Shown: positions 9,800 to 21,570, numbered from the stretch's first letter. The stretch: DNA of 64,000 nucleotides from Steromphala cineraria (GCA_916613615.1 OU744732.1:36209280-36273279), one strand, 5' to 3'. Program-made: numbers and translations. Notes: generated by a model from the sequence alone, not told the origin.

Positions 9800-12700
9800 C
9801 CCTGTTTGTTTGAAGGATATCCCAGCACAGGCAGCTTCCTATTAAAGAAGAATGCAGACTTTATTCTGGGGGATCTTGTTTGTGGTGAAGGTTATCCCAG
9901 CACAGACAGGTTCCTATTTGAGAAGGATGCAGACATTGTTCTGAGGATCCTTGTTTGTGGTGAAGGTTATCCAAGCACAGACAGGTTCATATTTGAGAAG
10001 GATGCAGACATTGTTCTGAGGATCCTTGTTTGTGGTGAAGGTTATCCCTGCACAGACAGGTTCCTATATGAGAAGGATGCAGACATTGTTCTGAGGATCC
10101 TTGTTTGTGGTGAAGGTTATCCCTGCACAGACAGGTTCCTATTTGAGAAGAATGCAGACATTGTTCTGAGGATCCTTGTTTGTGGTGAAGGCTCTCACTG
10201 CACAGACAGGTTCCTATTGAATAAGAATGCAGACATTGTTCTGAGGATCCTTGTTTGTGGTGAAGGTTATCCCAGCACAGACAGGTTCCTATTTGAGAAG
10301 AATGCAGACATTGTTCTGAGGGTCCTTGTTTGTAGTGAAGGTTATCCCTGCACAGAAATGTTCCTTTTTGAGAAGGATGCAGACATTGTTCTGAGGGTCC
10401 TTGTTTGTGGTGAAGGTTATCCCAGCACAGACAGGTTCCTATTTGAGAAGAATGCAGATATTGTTCTGAGGGTCCTTGTTTGTAGTGAAGGTTATCCCTG
10501 CACAGAAATGTTCCTTTTTGAGAAGGATGCAGACATTGTTCTGAGAGTCCTTGTTTGTGGTGAAGGTTATCCCAGCACAGACAGGTTCCTATTTGAGAAG
10601 AATGCAGACATTGTTCTGAGGGTCCTTGTTTGTGGTGAAGGTTATCCCTGCACAGATGGGTTCCTATTTGAGAAGAATGCAGACATTGTTCTGAGTGTCC
10701 TTGTTTGTGGTGAAGGTTATCCCAGCACAGACAGGTTCCTTTTTGAGAAGGATGCAGACATTGTTCTGAGAGTCCTTGTTTGTGGTGAAGGTTATCCCAG
10801 CACAGACAGGTTCCTATTTGAGAAGAATGCAGACATTGTTCTGAGGGTCCTTGTTTGTGGTGAAGGTTATCCCTGCACAGATGGGTTCCTATTTGAGAAG
10901 AATGCAGACATTGTTCTGAGTGTCCTTGTTTGTGGTGAAGGTTATCCCGGCACAGACAGGTTCTTATTTGAGAAGGATGCAGACATTGTTCTGATGATCC
11001 TTGTTTGTAGTGAAGGTTATCCCAGCACAGACAGGTTCCTATTTGAGAAGAATGCAGACATTGTTCTGAGGATCCTTGTTTGTAGTGAAAGTTATCCATG
11101 CACAGGCAGGTTACTATTTGAGAAAGATGCAGACATTGTTCTGAAGATCCTTGTTTGTGGTGAAGGTTATCCCAGCACAGACAGGTTCCTATATGAGAAG
11201 GGTGCAGACATTGTTCTGAGGGTCCTTATTTGTGGTGAAGGTTATCCCAGCACAGACAGGTTCCTATTTGAGAAGAAGGCAGACATTGTTCTGAGGATCC
11301 CTGTTTGTAGTGAAGGATATCCATGCACAGGCAGGTTACTATTTGAGAAGGATGCAGACATTGTTCTGAGGATCCTTGTTTATAGTGAAAGTTAACCATG
11401 CGCAGGCAGGTTACTATTTGAGAAGGATGCAGACATTGTTCTGAAGATCCTTGTTTGTGGTGAAGGTTATCCCAGCACAGACAGGTTCCTATATGAGAAG
11501 GGTGCAGACATTGTTCTGAGGGTCCTTATTTGTGGTGAAGGTTATCCCAGCACAGACAGGTTCCTATTTGAGAAGAAGGCAGACATTGTTCTGAGGATCC
11601 TTGTTTGTAGTGAAGGTTATCCCAGCACAGACAGGTTCCTATTTGAGAAGGATGCAGACATTGTTCTGAGGATCATTATTTGTGGTGAAGGTTATCCCAG
11701 CACAGACAGGTTCCTATTTGAGAAGAAGGCAGACATTGTTTTTAGGATCCTTGTTTGTGGTGAAGGTTATCCCTGCACAAACAGGTTCCTATTTGAGAAG
11801 AATGCAGACATTGTTCTGAGGATCCTTATTTGTGGTGAAGGTTATCCCTGCACAGACAGGTTCCTATTTGAGAAGGATGCAGACATTGTTCTGAGGATCC
11901 TTGTTTGTAGTGAAGGTTATCCCTGCACAGACAGGTTCCTATTTCAGAAGGATGCATACATTGTTCTGAGGATCCTTGTTTGTGGTGAAGGTTATCCCTG
12001 CACAGACAGGTTCCTATTTGAGAAGAATGCAGACATTATTCTGAGGATCCTTGTTTGTAGTGAAGGTTATCCCAGCACAGACAGGTTCCTATTTGAGAAG
12101 GATGCAGACATTGTTCTTAGGATCCTTGTTTGTGGTGAAGGTTATCCCTGCACAGACAGGTTGCTATTTGAGAAGAAGGCAGACATTGTTCTGAGTGTCC
12201 TTATTTGTGGTGAAGGTTATCCCAGCACAGACAGGTTCCTATTTGAGAAGAAGGCAGACATTGTTCTTAGGATCCTTGTTTGTGTTGAATGTTATCCCTG
12301 CACAAACAGGTTCCTATTTGAGAAGAAGGCAGACATCGTTCTGAGGATACTTGTTTGTGGTGAAGGTTATTCCTGCACAGACAGGTTCCTATTTGAGAAG
12401 GGTGCAGACATTGTTCTGAGGGTCCTTGTTTGTGGTGAAGGTTATCCCTGAACAGACAGGTTCCTATTTGAGAAGGATGCAGACATTGTTCTGAGGGTCC
12501 TTGTTTGTTGTGAAGGTTATCCCAGCACAGACAGGTTCCTATATGAGAAGGGTGCAGACATTGTTCTGAGGGTCCTTATTTGTTGTGAAGGTTATCCCAG
12601 CACAGACAGGTTCCTATTTGAGAAGAATGCAGACATTGTTCTGAGGGTCCTTGTTTGTAGTGAAGGTTATCCCAGACAGGTTCCTATTTGAGAAGGATGC

Positions 12701-12908
12701 AGACATTGTTCTGAGGGTCCTTGTTTGTTGTGAAGGTTATCCCAGCACAGACAGGTTCCTATTTGAGAAGAATGCAGACATTGTTCTGAGGGTCCTTGTT
12801 TGTAGTGAAGGTTATCTCAGCACAGACAGGTTCCTATTTGAGAAGGATGCAGACATTGTTCTGAGGGTCCTTGTTTGTTGTGAAGGTTATCCCTGCACAA
12901 ACAGGTTC
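9800..12908 (-). repeat. 75-bp tandem array derived from the PAN-like exon of lectin gene B
   Basis: About 41 copies of a 75-bp unit. On the minus strand in the ancestral frame each unit reads EPVCAGITFTTNKDPQNNVC then ILLK and a TAG stop, i.e. the last 25 codons of the exon at 12834-13009. The array therefore arose by repeated duplication of the exon end. Units differ at a few sites (DADI/NADI/KADI in the plus frame), and multi-unit blocks recur: ~300 bp at 11091-11390 and 11391-11690, and 150 bp at 10336-10485 and 10486-10635. A 5-bp deletion near 12674 and scattered changes break the accidental open frames. If gene B has no earlier poly(A) site, the array lies in its 3' UTR. Confidence 0.93.
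9860..9865 (-). terminator. Candidate poly(A) signal in the outermost repeat unit
   Basis: In the most distal unit the usual GACATTGTTCTG is GACTTTATTCTG, giving AATAAA on the minus strand. It could end gene B transcripts that run through the array. This rests on a hexamer only. Confidence 0.25.
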
Positions 12909-13009
12909 CATGGTACACCAAACTGCACACTCCTCCATCAGACACACTCTGAAGCCTCGGTACATGTCCAGGACATTCTCCTCCTCTTTGAACAGACTCA
13001 TGGGCGCAT
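12834..13009 (-). CDS. Lectin gene B terminal exon (PAN/apple-like)
   Basis: A strong acceptor (TTCTTGTTGCAG) opens a 176-bp exon in phase 1 that ends in TAG. The product has YRGFRVCLMEECAVWC, then EPVCAGITFTTNK and VCILL, matching the cysteine spacing of the core of PAN/apple domains. It is short for a complete domain (about 57 residues against 75-90). The stop codon lies inside the repeat unit, so the exon end is itself one copy of the array. Confidence 0.75.
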
Positions 13010-16000
13010 CTGCAACAAGAAAATGAATTAGAAAGTGGTAGAAACATTGCGTTATTTTAAAAAGAAAATTCTTTTATTTTAAAAAAATGTGTTTTTACGA
13101 TGTTAATAACTGATTATATGAGCCAACAGATGATGCCTATGAACAAGTTTTACCAAAAAGAATCCATGTCATAAGAGAGCTGTGAATGATATACAATACA
13201 CACTCAGGGGCAAAAGTCTTCAAGAGCTGACTGAACTAAGTTCAAATTTCAAAGTTACATCTGGTAACACTACTCAAAAAACGCCTCCTTAACTAGACGA
13301 GATAGGATAGTGAAAATGGCCCTTTTGGTTATTTTTAAACAACTTACAGACAGAATGAATGAACAAATTAATTTCTAACAAGGTTTTTTTATTTTGATAA
13401 GATCTTTAATTTATTTAAATTTATTAATTCCAAAATGTTGTTATTCCAATTCCAAAGATTATGACCAAAAACAACATTGAAAAGCTAGTTTGGGACCCTC
13501 GTGAATTTGAACAGTCATACAATTATAAGTATCATAATATGATGTTTAAAATTGTGAGCACTTCTTTACAACTGATGTGTCTATCACAAGGGTTCGTTAC
13601 AATAGGTTTTTGGTTTTGTACTCTTTTGAAAAGTTGGTATCGTTTCTTTTGCCCCTGGGTGTACAGCTGCGTATCTTAAGTTTGTTCACTTGCTTGTGTA
13701 TCTTAGTGCAAATATCATGAAAATTGGGTTTCATTTTGACATTCATAAAATAACTCCAGGAGCATCTACAAACGACAACTATTTATTCATTAGTACAAGA
13801 ATCATTCCCAAACCATATTTCGGGATCGTCTTGTCACTGGTACTGAATTTTGATGTTTAGCATGATTAAATAAACAGATGTGGTCATATTTGTGAAATTT
13901 CGGTTTTTCTTAAATTTCTATTTAAATATTACATATAAACTTTGTAAGAAAGAAATCAGTATAACCATTAATAATAATGCATTAATGCAAAGGCACAAAT
14001 ATGACTTACGTCTAAAGCTATTGATCACTAATGAAGGATTTTGTTGAGACAAATATAAAATAATGGTTTCGAAATTTTGATCCCTGGTCATTTCAGTGCC
14101 CTGCCAAATTAGTGACGGTTATCTTTAAGGTATAACATTCTAATATGCTAACGCAAACTGAATGTTAACTTATGTACTCAAATTTCAACATTGTCCGTTT
14201 CGTTTTCGCAATGCTAGGATGCCCCAAAGACATTCAAAACTACATGATATTTTCACTAAAAAACAAAGGTAACTGAACAAACTTAAGATAGGCAGCTGTA
14301 TAAGTAAAAGATTAAACGAGCACATTCGTGAAAGCCTTCAAAATCGTAAAAAAATGAAAAATAACGGTATTTTGAACTTTTTTCAGATAACGATTGTTTA
14401 TGAAATTCATAGGATGATAATGTAAAATGTCTGTATTTGTCAACAACTTGAGTTCCCTGAAGCTACTTTAGAGTATGATCACACTTTCTACAATGTACAA
14501 TAAATATAAGCACAAATAACACTAGATACTGATTAGAATGTTAAATCCGGAACCTACTCAACTTGTTTATTGAAATGTATAATTGGTTTTCTTTAACTGA
14601 GCTGATCGTAATTAGCGGATAGAATACATTAATATATTTACCTATTGTGAGAACAAAATGATATATAATTTATAAAACTGGCCTATTCCTTTAGCTCAAT
14701 GATTGTAGCAATCTATTAATAGGTCAGTTAGAAGATAGATTGGTAAATTTATCGATAGATTCAATAGTATTAAAAAAAGAACATTTATTGCCACTTCATG
14801 GCTGGATGGAAAGAAAATCATTGTTTAGTAGTTAATATGCTAATTAATAATTATATTAGAATATAAAATTTGTTTAAAGAGTTGACTACTTCCCATTAAA
14901 CATTAAAGATACTTCTATATTCTAACTCTCTTGGACATGAGCTATTATCATTATTCTATTATTGATATAACAGTAAATGTTTTGTAACTGATAGGTACAT
15001 GTAAATGTATTTTTAACAAATGGTTATGGTATTATTAACAGAACTTCGCAAAGTTTAAAAACTTTCATATTTCTTTAAGCAGAATATTTGCTTGTAATTT
15101 GAAGTTTTATCTTAAAAAAGGAAAACAACAAGGTTAAGATGGTTCTTCACTTTGTTGTTCAGAGGTTCGTATGACATGGATTCTAGTCTGATCATTCTAC
15201 AAAATTTTGCACCTTCCAAGACTGTGTCTTACCTGTTTGATTAACTGTCTCACTTGTTAATCTCCTGAAGGTTTTGAATATCGGATAATGGATGAAAGTA
15301 TCCGTTTCTATAACTGGATCAAGCGAATCTGGAAGATAAGCCAAACACAATTACAAGGACGGGGATTTTTTGTTGAAACGCAATTCAGGTGGGCATTCAA
15401 GGTTAAACATAAAAAATTTATTTGTTCATGATTATTACCCAGCACAGTTCTTCCATGTAGTTGGATTTGTAGGGAAAATTACTATTTTTGGTAAGGGTAT
15501 TTTTTAGCAACATTGAACACTTACATCCAGTCTCGCAAATAAACTTATCCAAGTTCCCACAATCACGAGTTGTCCACTTGCCATTCTTCTGACCAACACA
15601 CTGCAGTGTCTCTGGGCTTTGTGGTTCATCGCTATCCCAAGCTGTAGATAACGTGTTACCTGGAAGATAAATTGTGTTGACATTAAGGGGGCAGTAGCAC
15701 CTTTTTAGGGGGAATATAAGGTGATGTCAGGAACATGATCATGAAAATAAATGGTTCAAATTGAAAGACAATGTATTCAAACTAAATGAAGCAGTAATAC
15801 TTCAAATATATGATGTAAAGTTTAGCCATGCGATTCCTTTTTCTTACACAAAATGAATTAAATGTGTTCACATAAAATTGCCGCCCATGGATTTTAGGTG
15901 AATCTTCATATTTTGTCATAGCTGTTGTGAACGTGTTAGCTGCAATAGTTATACTTATCAAGTTGATTATTTAACCTACCAATTAAAGAACAGCTATTTA

Positions 16001-19000
16001 CCAAACGTTTGTTTGACTGTGAAATATTTCCTACGTTATATTATCATTATATGGAATTTGAAGTGGTCACCATATCTTACAAAATGCTTACAGTCAAAAC
16101 ATTTAAATGAATTTGTAAGACGATCATCTCAACGCTACATAGAGACAAATATGTGACATGCCAGACAATAATTCCGCATTCTCAAAGAAAGACATGGGGT
16201 CAAAATTTAAAAAAAATTGATTTTCTTTGTTCTGGTATATGTTTTACAATTAAGACTATTTAAACTTTCCGTCAAAATAATCAATATTGGTCAAATTTTG
16301 CTATAACATTTTCATAATAAGTATTTAAAAATGATAATCATAAGGTAATCGAGAAGTTTTGAATCTAGATCAATATGGTCCATATACGCCTGCCAAATAT
16401 GTTCCTTTGGTAATTTTAATATCATTTTTTGCAGAATGTGATGTTAAAATGACATGTCGTAATCTAGTCTAAAATCATAATATTTTGTACAATACTGACT
16501 GAAACAAAACGATTACGAACGGACGGAAAGACGAACAGGAAGATATATGCTACGGTATTACATACAGGTGTGATACAAAATTCAATTGATATAAATATCA
16601 AATTTTTACCTGTTCCGTCAGGCCAAAGGTGTTGAGAAGAATTGATGTCATAGCGGAGACTCAATCTAAAGGGTCCTAAGGGCATTCTTGAAGAAATAAA
16701 AACAATCATATTTCAAGCTACAAGTTATCTTTAATGCATGAGGTTAAGGGTAGCAATGACATATCATATGTGTTATAATCGTGAAATCTCTACTTCAAAT
16801 ATATCCTTTAAAGGGGCAGTAGCACGTTTTTTGATAATTTTATATTTTAAAATTTTCAGTGATAATTGTAAGTTAATGTTAAATGTATTATTTTGACAGT
16901 GTCAAAAATGTCATTACACAAGTCAATCATCCATAGTATGAAGATTCACATAATTACATAGGCCGCCATTTTTGTGTGAACACCTTTAATTCATTTTCTG
17001 TAAGAAAAAGGAATCGCATGGCTAAACTTTATGTGAAATATTTGAATTATTACTGCTCCATTTAGTTTAAATACATTGTCTTTCAATTGGAACCATTAAT
17101 TTTCATTTTCCTGACATCACCTCATATTCTCCCTAAAAACGTGCTACTGCCCCTTTAAAGCATACAAACATTAATTTGATGATAAAGATGATACAGCTTC
17201 GTAAAATTTTAAATCATTATTTTTCATCACAAAACTCTTCTTTCTTGGTTGCCACCTTGTGGTGAAGTAGCTTGTTGGAGAAACGAAGACAACCATCCAG
17301 GATGTGATTAAGTAGATAATTAAAGTAGGTAAGTAACCAAATATACACAATCTATTAAAAAGTAAATATACCATCTTGAGAAGTAAGTCAGTAAGAAAGT
17401 AAGTTACAACTGCGAAGAACCGTAAATAGTGAGTTAAAACAAAATCTCTTGAATACTGGTGTGTCAACCATTCTGCAAATTAGGTTGCAGTTTATCTTCA
17501 CTGTTATTACTATAATGAAACTTACTTCCTTTTAAACAAGCAATGAGATACCCTTAGGTACATATGTTGTACTTACGTAAAGTTTTTCAATCCTTCTGCA
17601 AATTTAGTCACAGATTGAAGTTTATCATCACTGTCAACCCTCAGCAATCGCATATTGTTCCTTCTGCACAAATCGTATGCCCGATCATACTCAAAGTAGT
17701 TGTGGAAATACACCAGCATACAACCAATATGCCCTTCAAAAGAATAAGAAAATTAACTTAATGCATATTTTTTCGACTTTTTCCTATAAATGTAGACAAG
17801 AATGGGACTTGTCTGTATATTTAGATTTATTGATCAGTCCAATGACTTTATTAGCAAATATAAATATAATATAAGGTTAATGTTACTATTGATGAATAGA
17901 AATACATGTATATGGTGATGTCAGGAAAATAAATGGTTCTAATTTAAAGACAATGAAATCAAACTCAATGAAGCAGAAATTAACCAAGTTTATAATGTAA
18001 AGTTCAGCCATTGGGTTCCTTTTCTCAAACAAAATGAATAAAAGGTGTTAAAAAAATGGCCGCCAATGGGCTTTATAAGAATCTTTATGATTCACATTCT
18101 GGCTATGAATGATTTGTTTGTGTAATTAGAACAATAATCAGTGAAAATTTTAAAATATAAAATTTTCGAAAACGTGTCCTTTTGAAGTAAAGATTTTATT
18201 GATATTAAGTAAAAGGTATTTTAATATCAACGTATTTCATTTGAGAGATAATCCAAATGAGCAAGTATACTATTCATGTTGGTCAACAAAGTAAGTAAAT
18301 AACTGGAGTGTTTAATCGTATTGCTGCATTCCGAAAATTTATTTAACAACGCTGTCCACAGAGCTAATGAAGTATTATTTCGAAATTGAAAAGAACCCAT
18401 CATAATCGCTTTCCTTTCTTATGTTCCGATGCATGAAATACTTTCAAGATCACTTCATATAAACCATACAAGCGACTTAAAGGGGCAGTAGCACGTTTTT
18501 TGATAATTTTATATTTTAAAAATTGCAAATCCCTAATGTATTATATTGACAGTGTCAACAATCACATTACACAAGCCAATCAACCATAATCAGAGGACAA
18601 AGTATGAGGATTTACATAAAATCCATTGGCGGCCATTTTTGTGTGAACACCTTTAATTCATTTTTGTAAGAAAAAGGAATCGCAAGGCAGAACTTTACGT
18701 TATATATTTGAATTATTACTGCTCCATTTAGTTTAAATACATTGTCTTTCATTTGGAACCATTTATTTTCATTTTCCTGACATCACCTTATATTCCCCCT
18801 AAAAACGTGCTACTGCCCCTTTAAGCAGCTCGGTTGTTGAGAATAAAAAAGGATAGATGTTTGTCCTTACACCAGGATAATAATGTGTGTAACGCTTTGA
18901 GCATGTGGTGTTGATATAGCGATTTATAAGTTGATATCATAAGCAGATAGGGATACAGCTTCACATGCACACATGAATCTTCTCTTCAATTTTTGATCAC

Positions 19001-19125
19001 AAATAATACTGTTTCTTAATTAATTCAATGAGGTTAGTTTAATTTGTTAAGATTTTCATGAAACACTCACCTGCCAAAATACAGAGTATCCAGATGTATA
19101 AAACAATTTGTTGACAAACTTCCAT
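12834..19125 (-). CDS. Secreted C-type lectin with PAN/apple-like C-terminus, gene B
   Basis: Minus-strand gene: join(12834-13009, 15233-15328, 15525-15659, 16610-16686, 17577-17733, 19071-19125). Exon 1 is a signal peptide and exons 2-4 a C-type lectin-like domain with four conserved cysteines and the FICE end. Exon 5 is a linker and exon 6 a PAN/apple-like module with the CLMEEC, C and CAGITF pattern, ending in TAG. Exons 2-5 match gene A in length and phase. Joining exon 6 is an inference from matching phase 1 across a 2.2-kb intron. The triplet at the sugar site is EPQ. The product is probably a secreted recognition protein; ligand unknown. Three MITE-1 copies and one decayed copy sit in its introns, and a 75-bp array follows the stop. 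Confidence 0.82.
13010..15232. other. Presumed intron 5 of lectin gene B
   Basis: AT-rich, non-repetitive as far as I can see, and without convincing exons on either strand. The 72-codon plus-strand frame at 13461-13679 has no recognisable features. Confidence 0.45.
15233..15328 (-). CDS. Lectin gene B exon 5 (linker)
   Basis: 96-bp exon, acceptor ATCTTCCAG, donor GTAAGAC, phase 1 to 1. It encodes DPVIETDTFIHYPIFKTFRR, paralogous to gene A exon 5. Confidence 0.8.
15525..15659 (-). CDS. Lectin gene B exon 4 (C-terminal lectin domain)
   Basis: 135-bp exon with TAWDSDEPQSPETLQCV, GKWTTRDC and DKFICETG. It has the same boundaries and phase as gene A exon 4. A decayed fragment resembling the exon 4 boundary recurs at about 15920-15955. 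Confidence 0.9.
15683..15918 (+). repeat. MITE-1 copy, 3'-truncated
   Basis: Left terminus TTAAGGGGGCAGTAGCAC and the first ~235 bp of the element are present; the right third is missing. It lies just outside exon 4 of gene B. Confidence 0.85.
16610..16686 (-). CDS. Lectin gene B exon 3 (central lectin domain)
   Basis: 77-bp exon, acceptor CTTCAAG, donor GTAAAAA, phase 2 to 1. It encodes PLGPFRLSLRYDINSSQHLW then PDGT, colinear with gene A exon 3. Confidence 0.87.
16808..17158 (-). repeat. MITE-1 copy, complete
   Basis: TTAA at both ends with the full AGGGGCAGTAGCACGTTTTT terminal inverted repeats, in gene B intron 2. It is in the opposite orientation to the copy at 184-531. Confidence 0.92.
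17577..17733 (-). CDS. Lectin gene B exon 2 (N-terminal lectin domain)
   Basis: 157-bp exon, acceptor TTTTGAAG, donor GTAAGTAC, phase 1 to 2. It encodes GCMLVYFHNYFEYDRAYDLC and MRLLRVDSDDKLQSV. It has the same length and phase as gene A exon 2. Confidence 0.88.
17912..18186 (+). repeat. MITE-1 copy, decayed
   Basis: Recognisable from GGTGATGTCAGGAAAA through GGCCGCCAATGGGCTTTATA to an eroded right end (AAAACGTGTCCTTTTGAAG). The left terminus is gone. It is an old insertion in gene B intron 1. Confidence 0.75.
18477..18824 (-). repeat. MITE-1 copy, complete
   Basis: TTAA-bounded, with intact terminal inverted repeats on both sides, in intron 1 of gene B. Confidence 0.92.
19071..19125 (-). 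CDS. Lectin gene B exon 1 (signal peptide)
   Basis: ATG plus 18 codons, MEVCQQIVLYIWILCILA, followed by a phase-1 GTGAGTG donor. The hydrophobic core and position match gene A exon 1. Confidence 0.85.
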
Positions 19126-19819
19126 CAGGGCAGTGAGACAAGGTGATTCTTTTCCACCAGTATTGTTTACAGAAATGCCACATTTTCTTACATTTTGTCA
19201 GGATCAGTCTACTGGAACTATTCCCATTAACTTTTCACCTGAATCAATCAGGCTCGAGATAAACATAATGGAAAAGTGTTGGTATGTGATTGTTGAAGAT
19301 AAAAGAGAATTTTAGATTATCTATCTGTTGGTCCAGTTGCCATGTTTACAAATGTTGCGAGAATTGATCGCAATTCATTTGAGAGCTGTTGAGTCCGTAG
19401 AGGGAACATTTATAGTTAATTCTTAAAATCTATTGTTTGTCATGAAGTGCAAATTGTATTGCAAATTGCGAACAAAACTTACCGCTTTCTATGTAAAAGA
19501 ATTGCAATAGTGTTTCGATGGTGTTCTGAACTTGACTATCCATTGAGGACACTTACATATATATATAGATTAAAAAAAATAATTCTGGAAATAGTTTTCA
19601 TGCGCGACCGGTTTCACATCTTCACGGTGATCATCATGGGGCCTTATGACGTTGCTTTATTGTGTTCAATGCCTTACAAACATGCAGATAAAGTTCTTTA
19701 CACATTCACGTCATGTACACAACGAAGCAGTTTGACAATATGATAATGCAACTTTCTATGTAAAAGTAATGCTATTTAATTGTGAAATTCTTCAAGGGCA
19801 TTTAGAAGTTGGGTAGTAC

Positions 19820-20194
19820 TACAAGAAAATGATATGGATGTCAACTTCTTTATTAATTTCACACGACGTTTCTGGGCTAGTTCGGGGTTTACCTCCCCAC
19901 CGCCTGGCCCATCATCAAAGAATCACATCTACCAATCAGCTGTACCAATTAACTATGTAAACATTGTTATGTCTGTATTGTAAAAACACTCTTTTCCCCC
20001 TTTCATTGTTTATATATTTGTATTACCTTGTCATCTAAATATGTTTGTACATAATTGAATTCACTGGCTTCTTGCAACTATATATTCTGCACCTGCCTCC
20101 ATGCTCATTACTCACCTGAAGAAGGGGCAAGAACTAGCCCAGAAACGTCGTGTGAAATAAATAAAGAAGTTGACATCCATATCATTTTCTTGTA
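19820..20194 (+). mobile_element. 375-bp inverted-repeat element with hammerhead-like core
   Basis: The ends TACAAGAAAATGATATGG and its inverse bound ~60-bp terminal inverted repeats that include GACGTTTCTGGGCTAGTTC and GAACTAGCCCAGAAACGTC. The right end reads CTGAAGA...GAAACGTCGTGTG, the order of conserved blocks in hammerhead ribozymes, which are known in Penelope-like retroelements and retrozymes. No protein is encoded. The class is uncertain. Confidence 0.6.
20116..20150 (+). ncRNA. Candidate hammerhead-ribozyme-like motif
   Basis: CTGAAGA (CUGANGA box) is followed by a GGGC...GCCC stem, GAAA at 20142-20145 and CGTC. The flanks CTCAC and GTGTG could form a short stem I with one mismatch. 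Stem II is imperfectly positioned and stem III would be minimal, so activity is doubtful. Confidence 0.3.
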
Positions 20195-20619
20195 TTATTT
20201 AATGGTGGTCTTAACAGCTTGATGAGTAATTTTCTCTAACTTTCCGTCTTTCATCACTGTCTGACATGACTTTGTAAAAAGAAAATATTTAGAAATTAGC
20301 ACTAATATTCTCGGCTCATCTCTCCATGTGCTCACTGAGTGGTTTGCATACTTATAACTTAATTTGCCGTTTATGGACCCTCACTCGTGATCAAAATATA
20401 TGATATATATATATATATGTATACAAAAGTTTAGAACACTGGGTTATTTCATGTTTGTTACTCAGAGTTTTTTATATATATATATTGTTTGGTTCTCTAA
20501 TATCAATCCACGGTATTGGCGTTACTCTGATTAAAATCGACCGTGCTCCTAGGAATCAAGTATAAAAAATGTTGTCTCTATTGGGGCTCGAACCATTCGA
20601 GATATCCTCTCCGTTTCCG

Positions 20620-21570
20620 TCTGAATGCACCAACCTCTATCGTCACTTCTACTTTATTGTATGGCTGTGAGTTGTGGGGAATTACAAAAAGCAACGAATT
20701 GGAGAGAATTCATTAAAAGTTCTGTCGAAGAATACTTAAAATAAATTCAAGATCATCATGTGGTGAACTTGGTAGATACCCCCTTTTTATACAAATGCAT
20801 ATTCGGGTACTGCGCTACTGGTTTAAGCTACTACACAGTGAGAATTGTATTCTGCGTGTTATATATAGCTTGTGTTTAAAATCTTTAACCAGTGACCCTA
20901 AATCCTGGCTAAATGGTATCAAAAATATGTTGTGTGAAATCGGTTTCGGACATGTGTGGGAAGTTCCAAATGTGAATGTTGATGTTTTCTGTCAATTGGC
21001 CAAACAACGACTTGTCGATATGTACATACAGAAATGGAGATCGGCAGTGCAACAAAATGGGAAACTACTATTGTATAAACATATTAAAGTTAATTTCGGT
21101 TATGAACCATATCTTGATCAGATCAGAAACGCCAGGGATAGAAAGGCCATCACTCAGCTAAGAACTTCAACACATCGTTTCATGATAGTTATATATAGGC
21201 AGATATAACAACATCCCAAAAGAAGACCGGCTTTGTAATTATTGTAAAAACAACGGGATCAACGTGATTGAAGACGAGTACCATTTTATGTTTATCTGCC
21301 AAAAAAACTTTAACTTCAGGAAATTATACATAAACAGCTTTTATTGGGTTAGACCAAGTATGTATAAGTTTACTTAATATCTTTATTAGCAAACACAAGT
21401 AAATATGAACTGCTAAGGATAGCAAAGTATATCCATTTTTCAAATGATTTAAGAATTAAGTCAATATATCATGTCCATCCTCAATAAACCTGTTGTCCAA
21501 AGATTATAAATATGTAAATCATGTCTGCCACATCCTATGAACGAGGAACTCTGTAGTTCAAGTTCAATAA
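20620..21570 (+). mobile_element. Decayed 3' part of a non-LTR retrotransposon
   Basis: Across frames it encodes LLYGCELWG, SCGELGRYPLFI, then KAITQLRTSTHRF, IPKEDRLCNYC and EDEYHFMFICQ. These are the C-terminal landmarks of a CR1-like reverse transcriptase ORF with its CxxC...H...C knuckle. Frameshifts and a stop interrupt it. The tail ends near AGTTCAATAAAGTTCAAATG. Confidence 0.75.

Noticed and set aside
9987..11099. 370-codon minus-strand frame as a Cys-rich protein
   Set aside because: Right strand but wrong frame relative to the PAN-like exon; open only because the period is a multiple of three.
9806..11395. 529-codon plus-strand frame as a real repeat-protein gene
   Set aside because: The unit derives from a minus-strand coding exon in another frame, the frame lacks splice or start context, and it is broken in later units.
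9800..12908. CRISPR-like array
   Set aside because: Units are contiguous 75-bp tandem copies without spacers in a eukaryotic genome.
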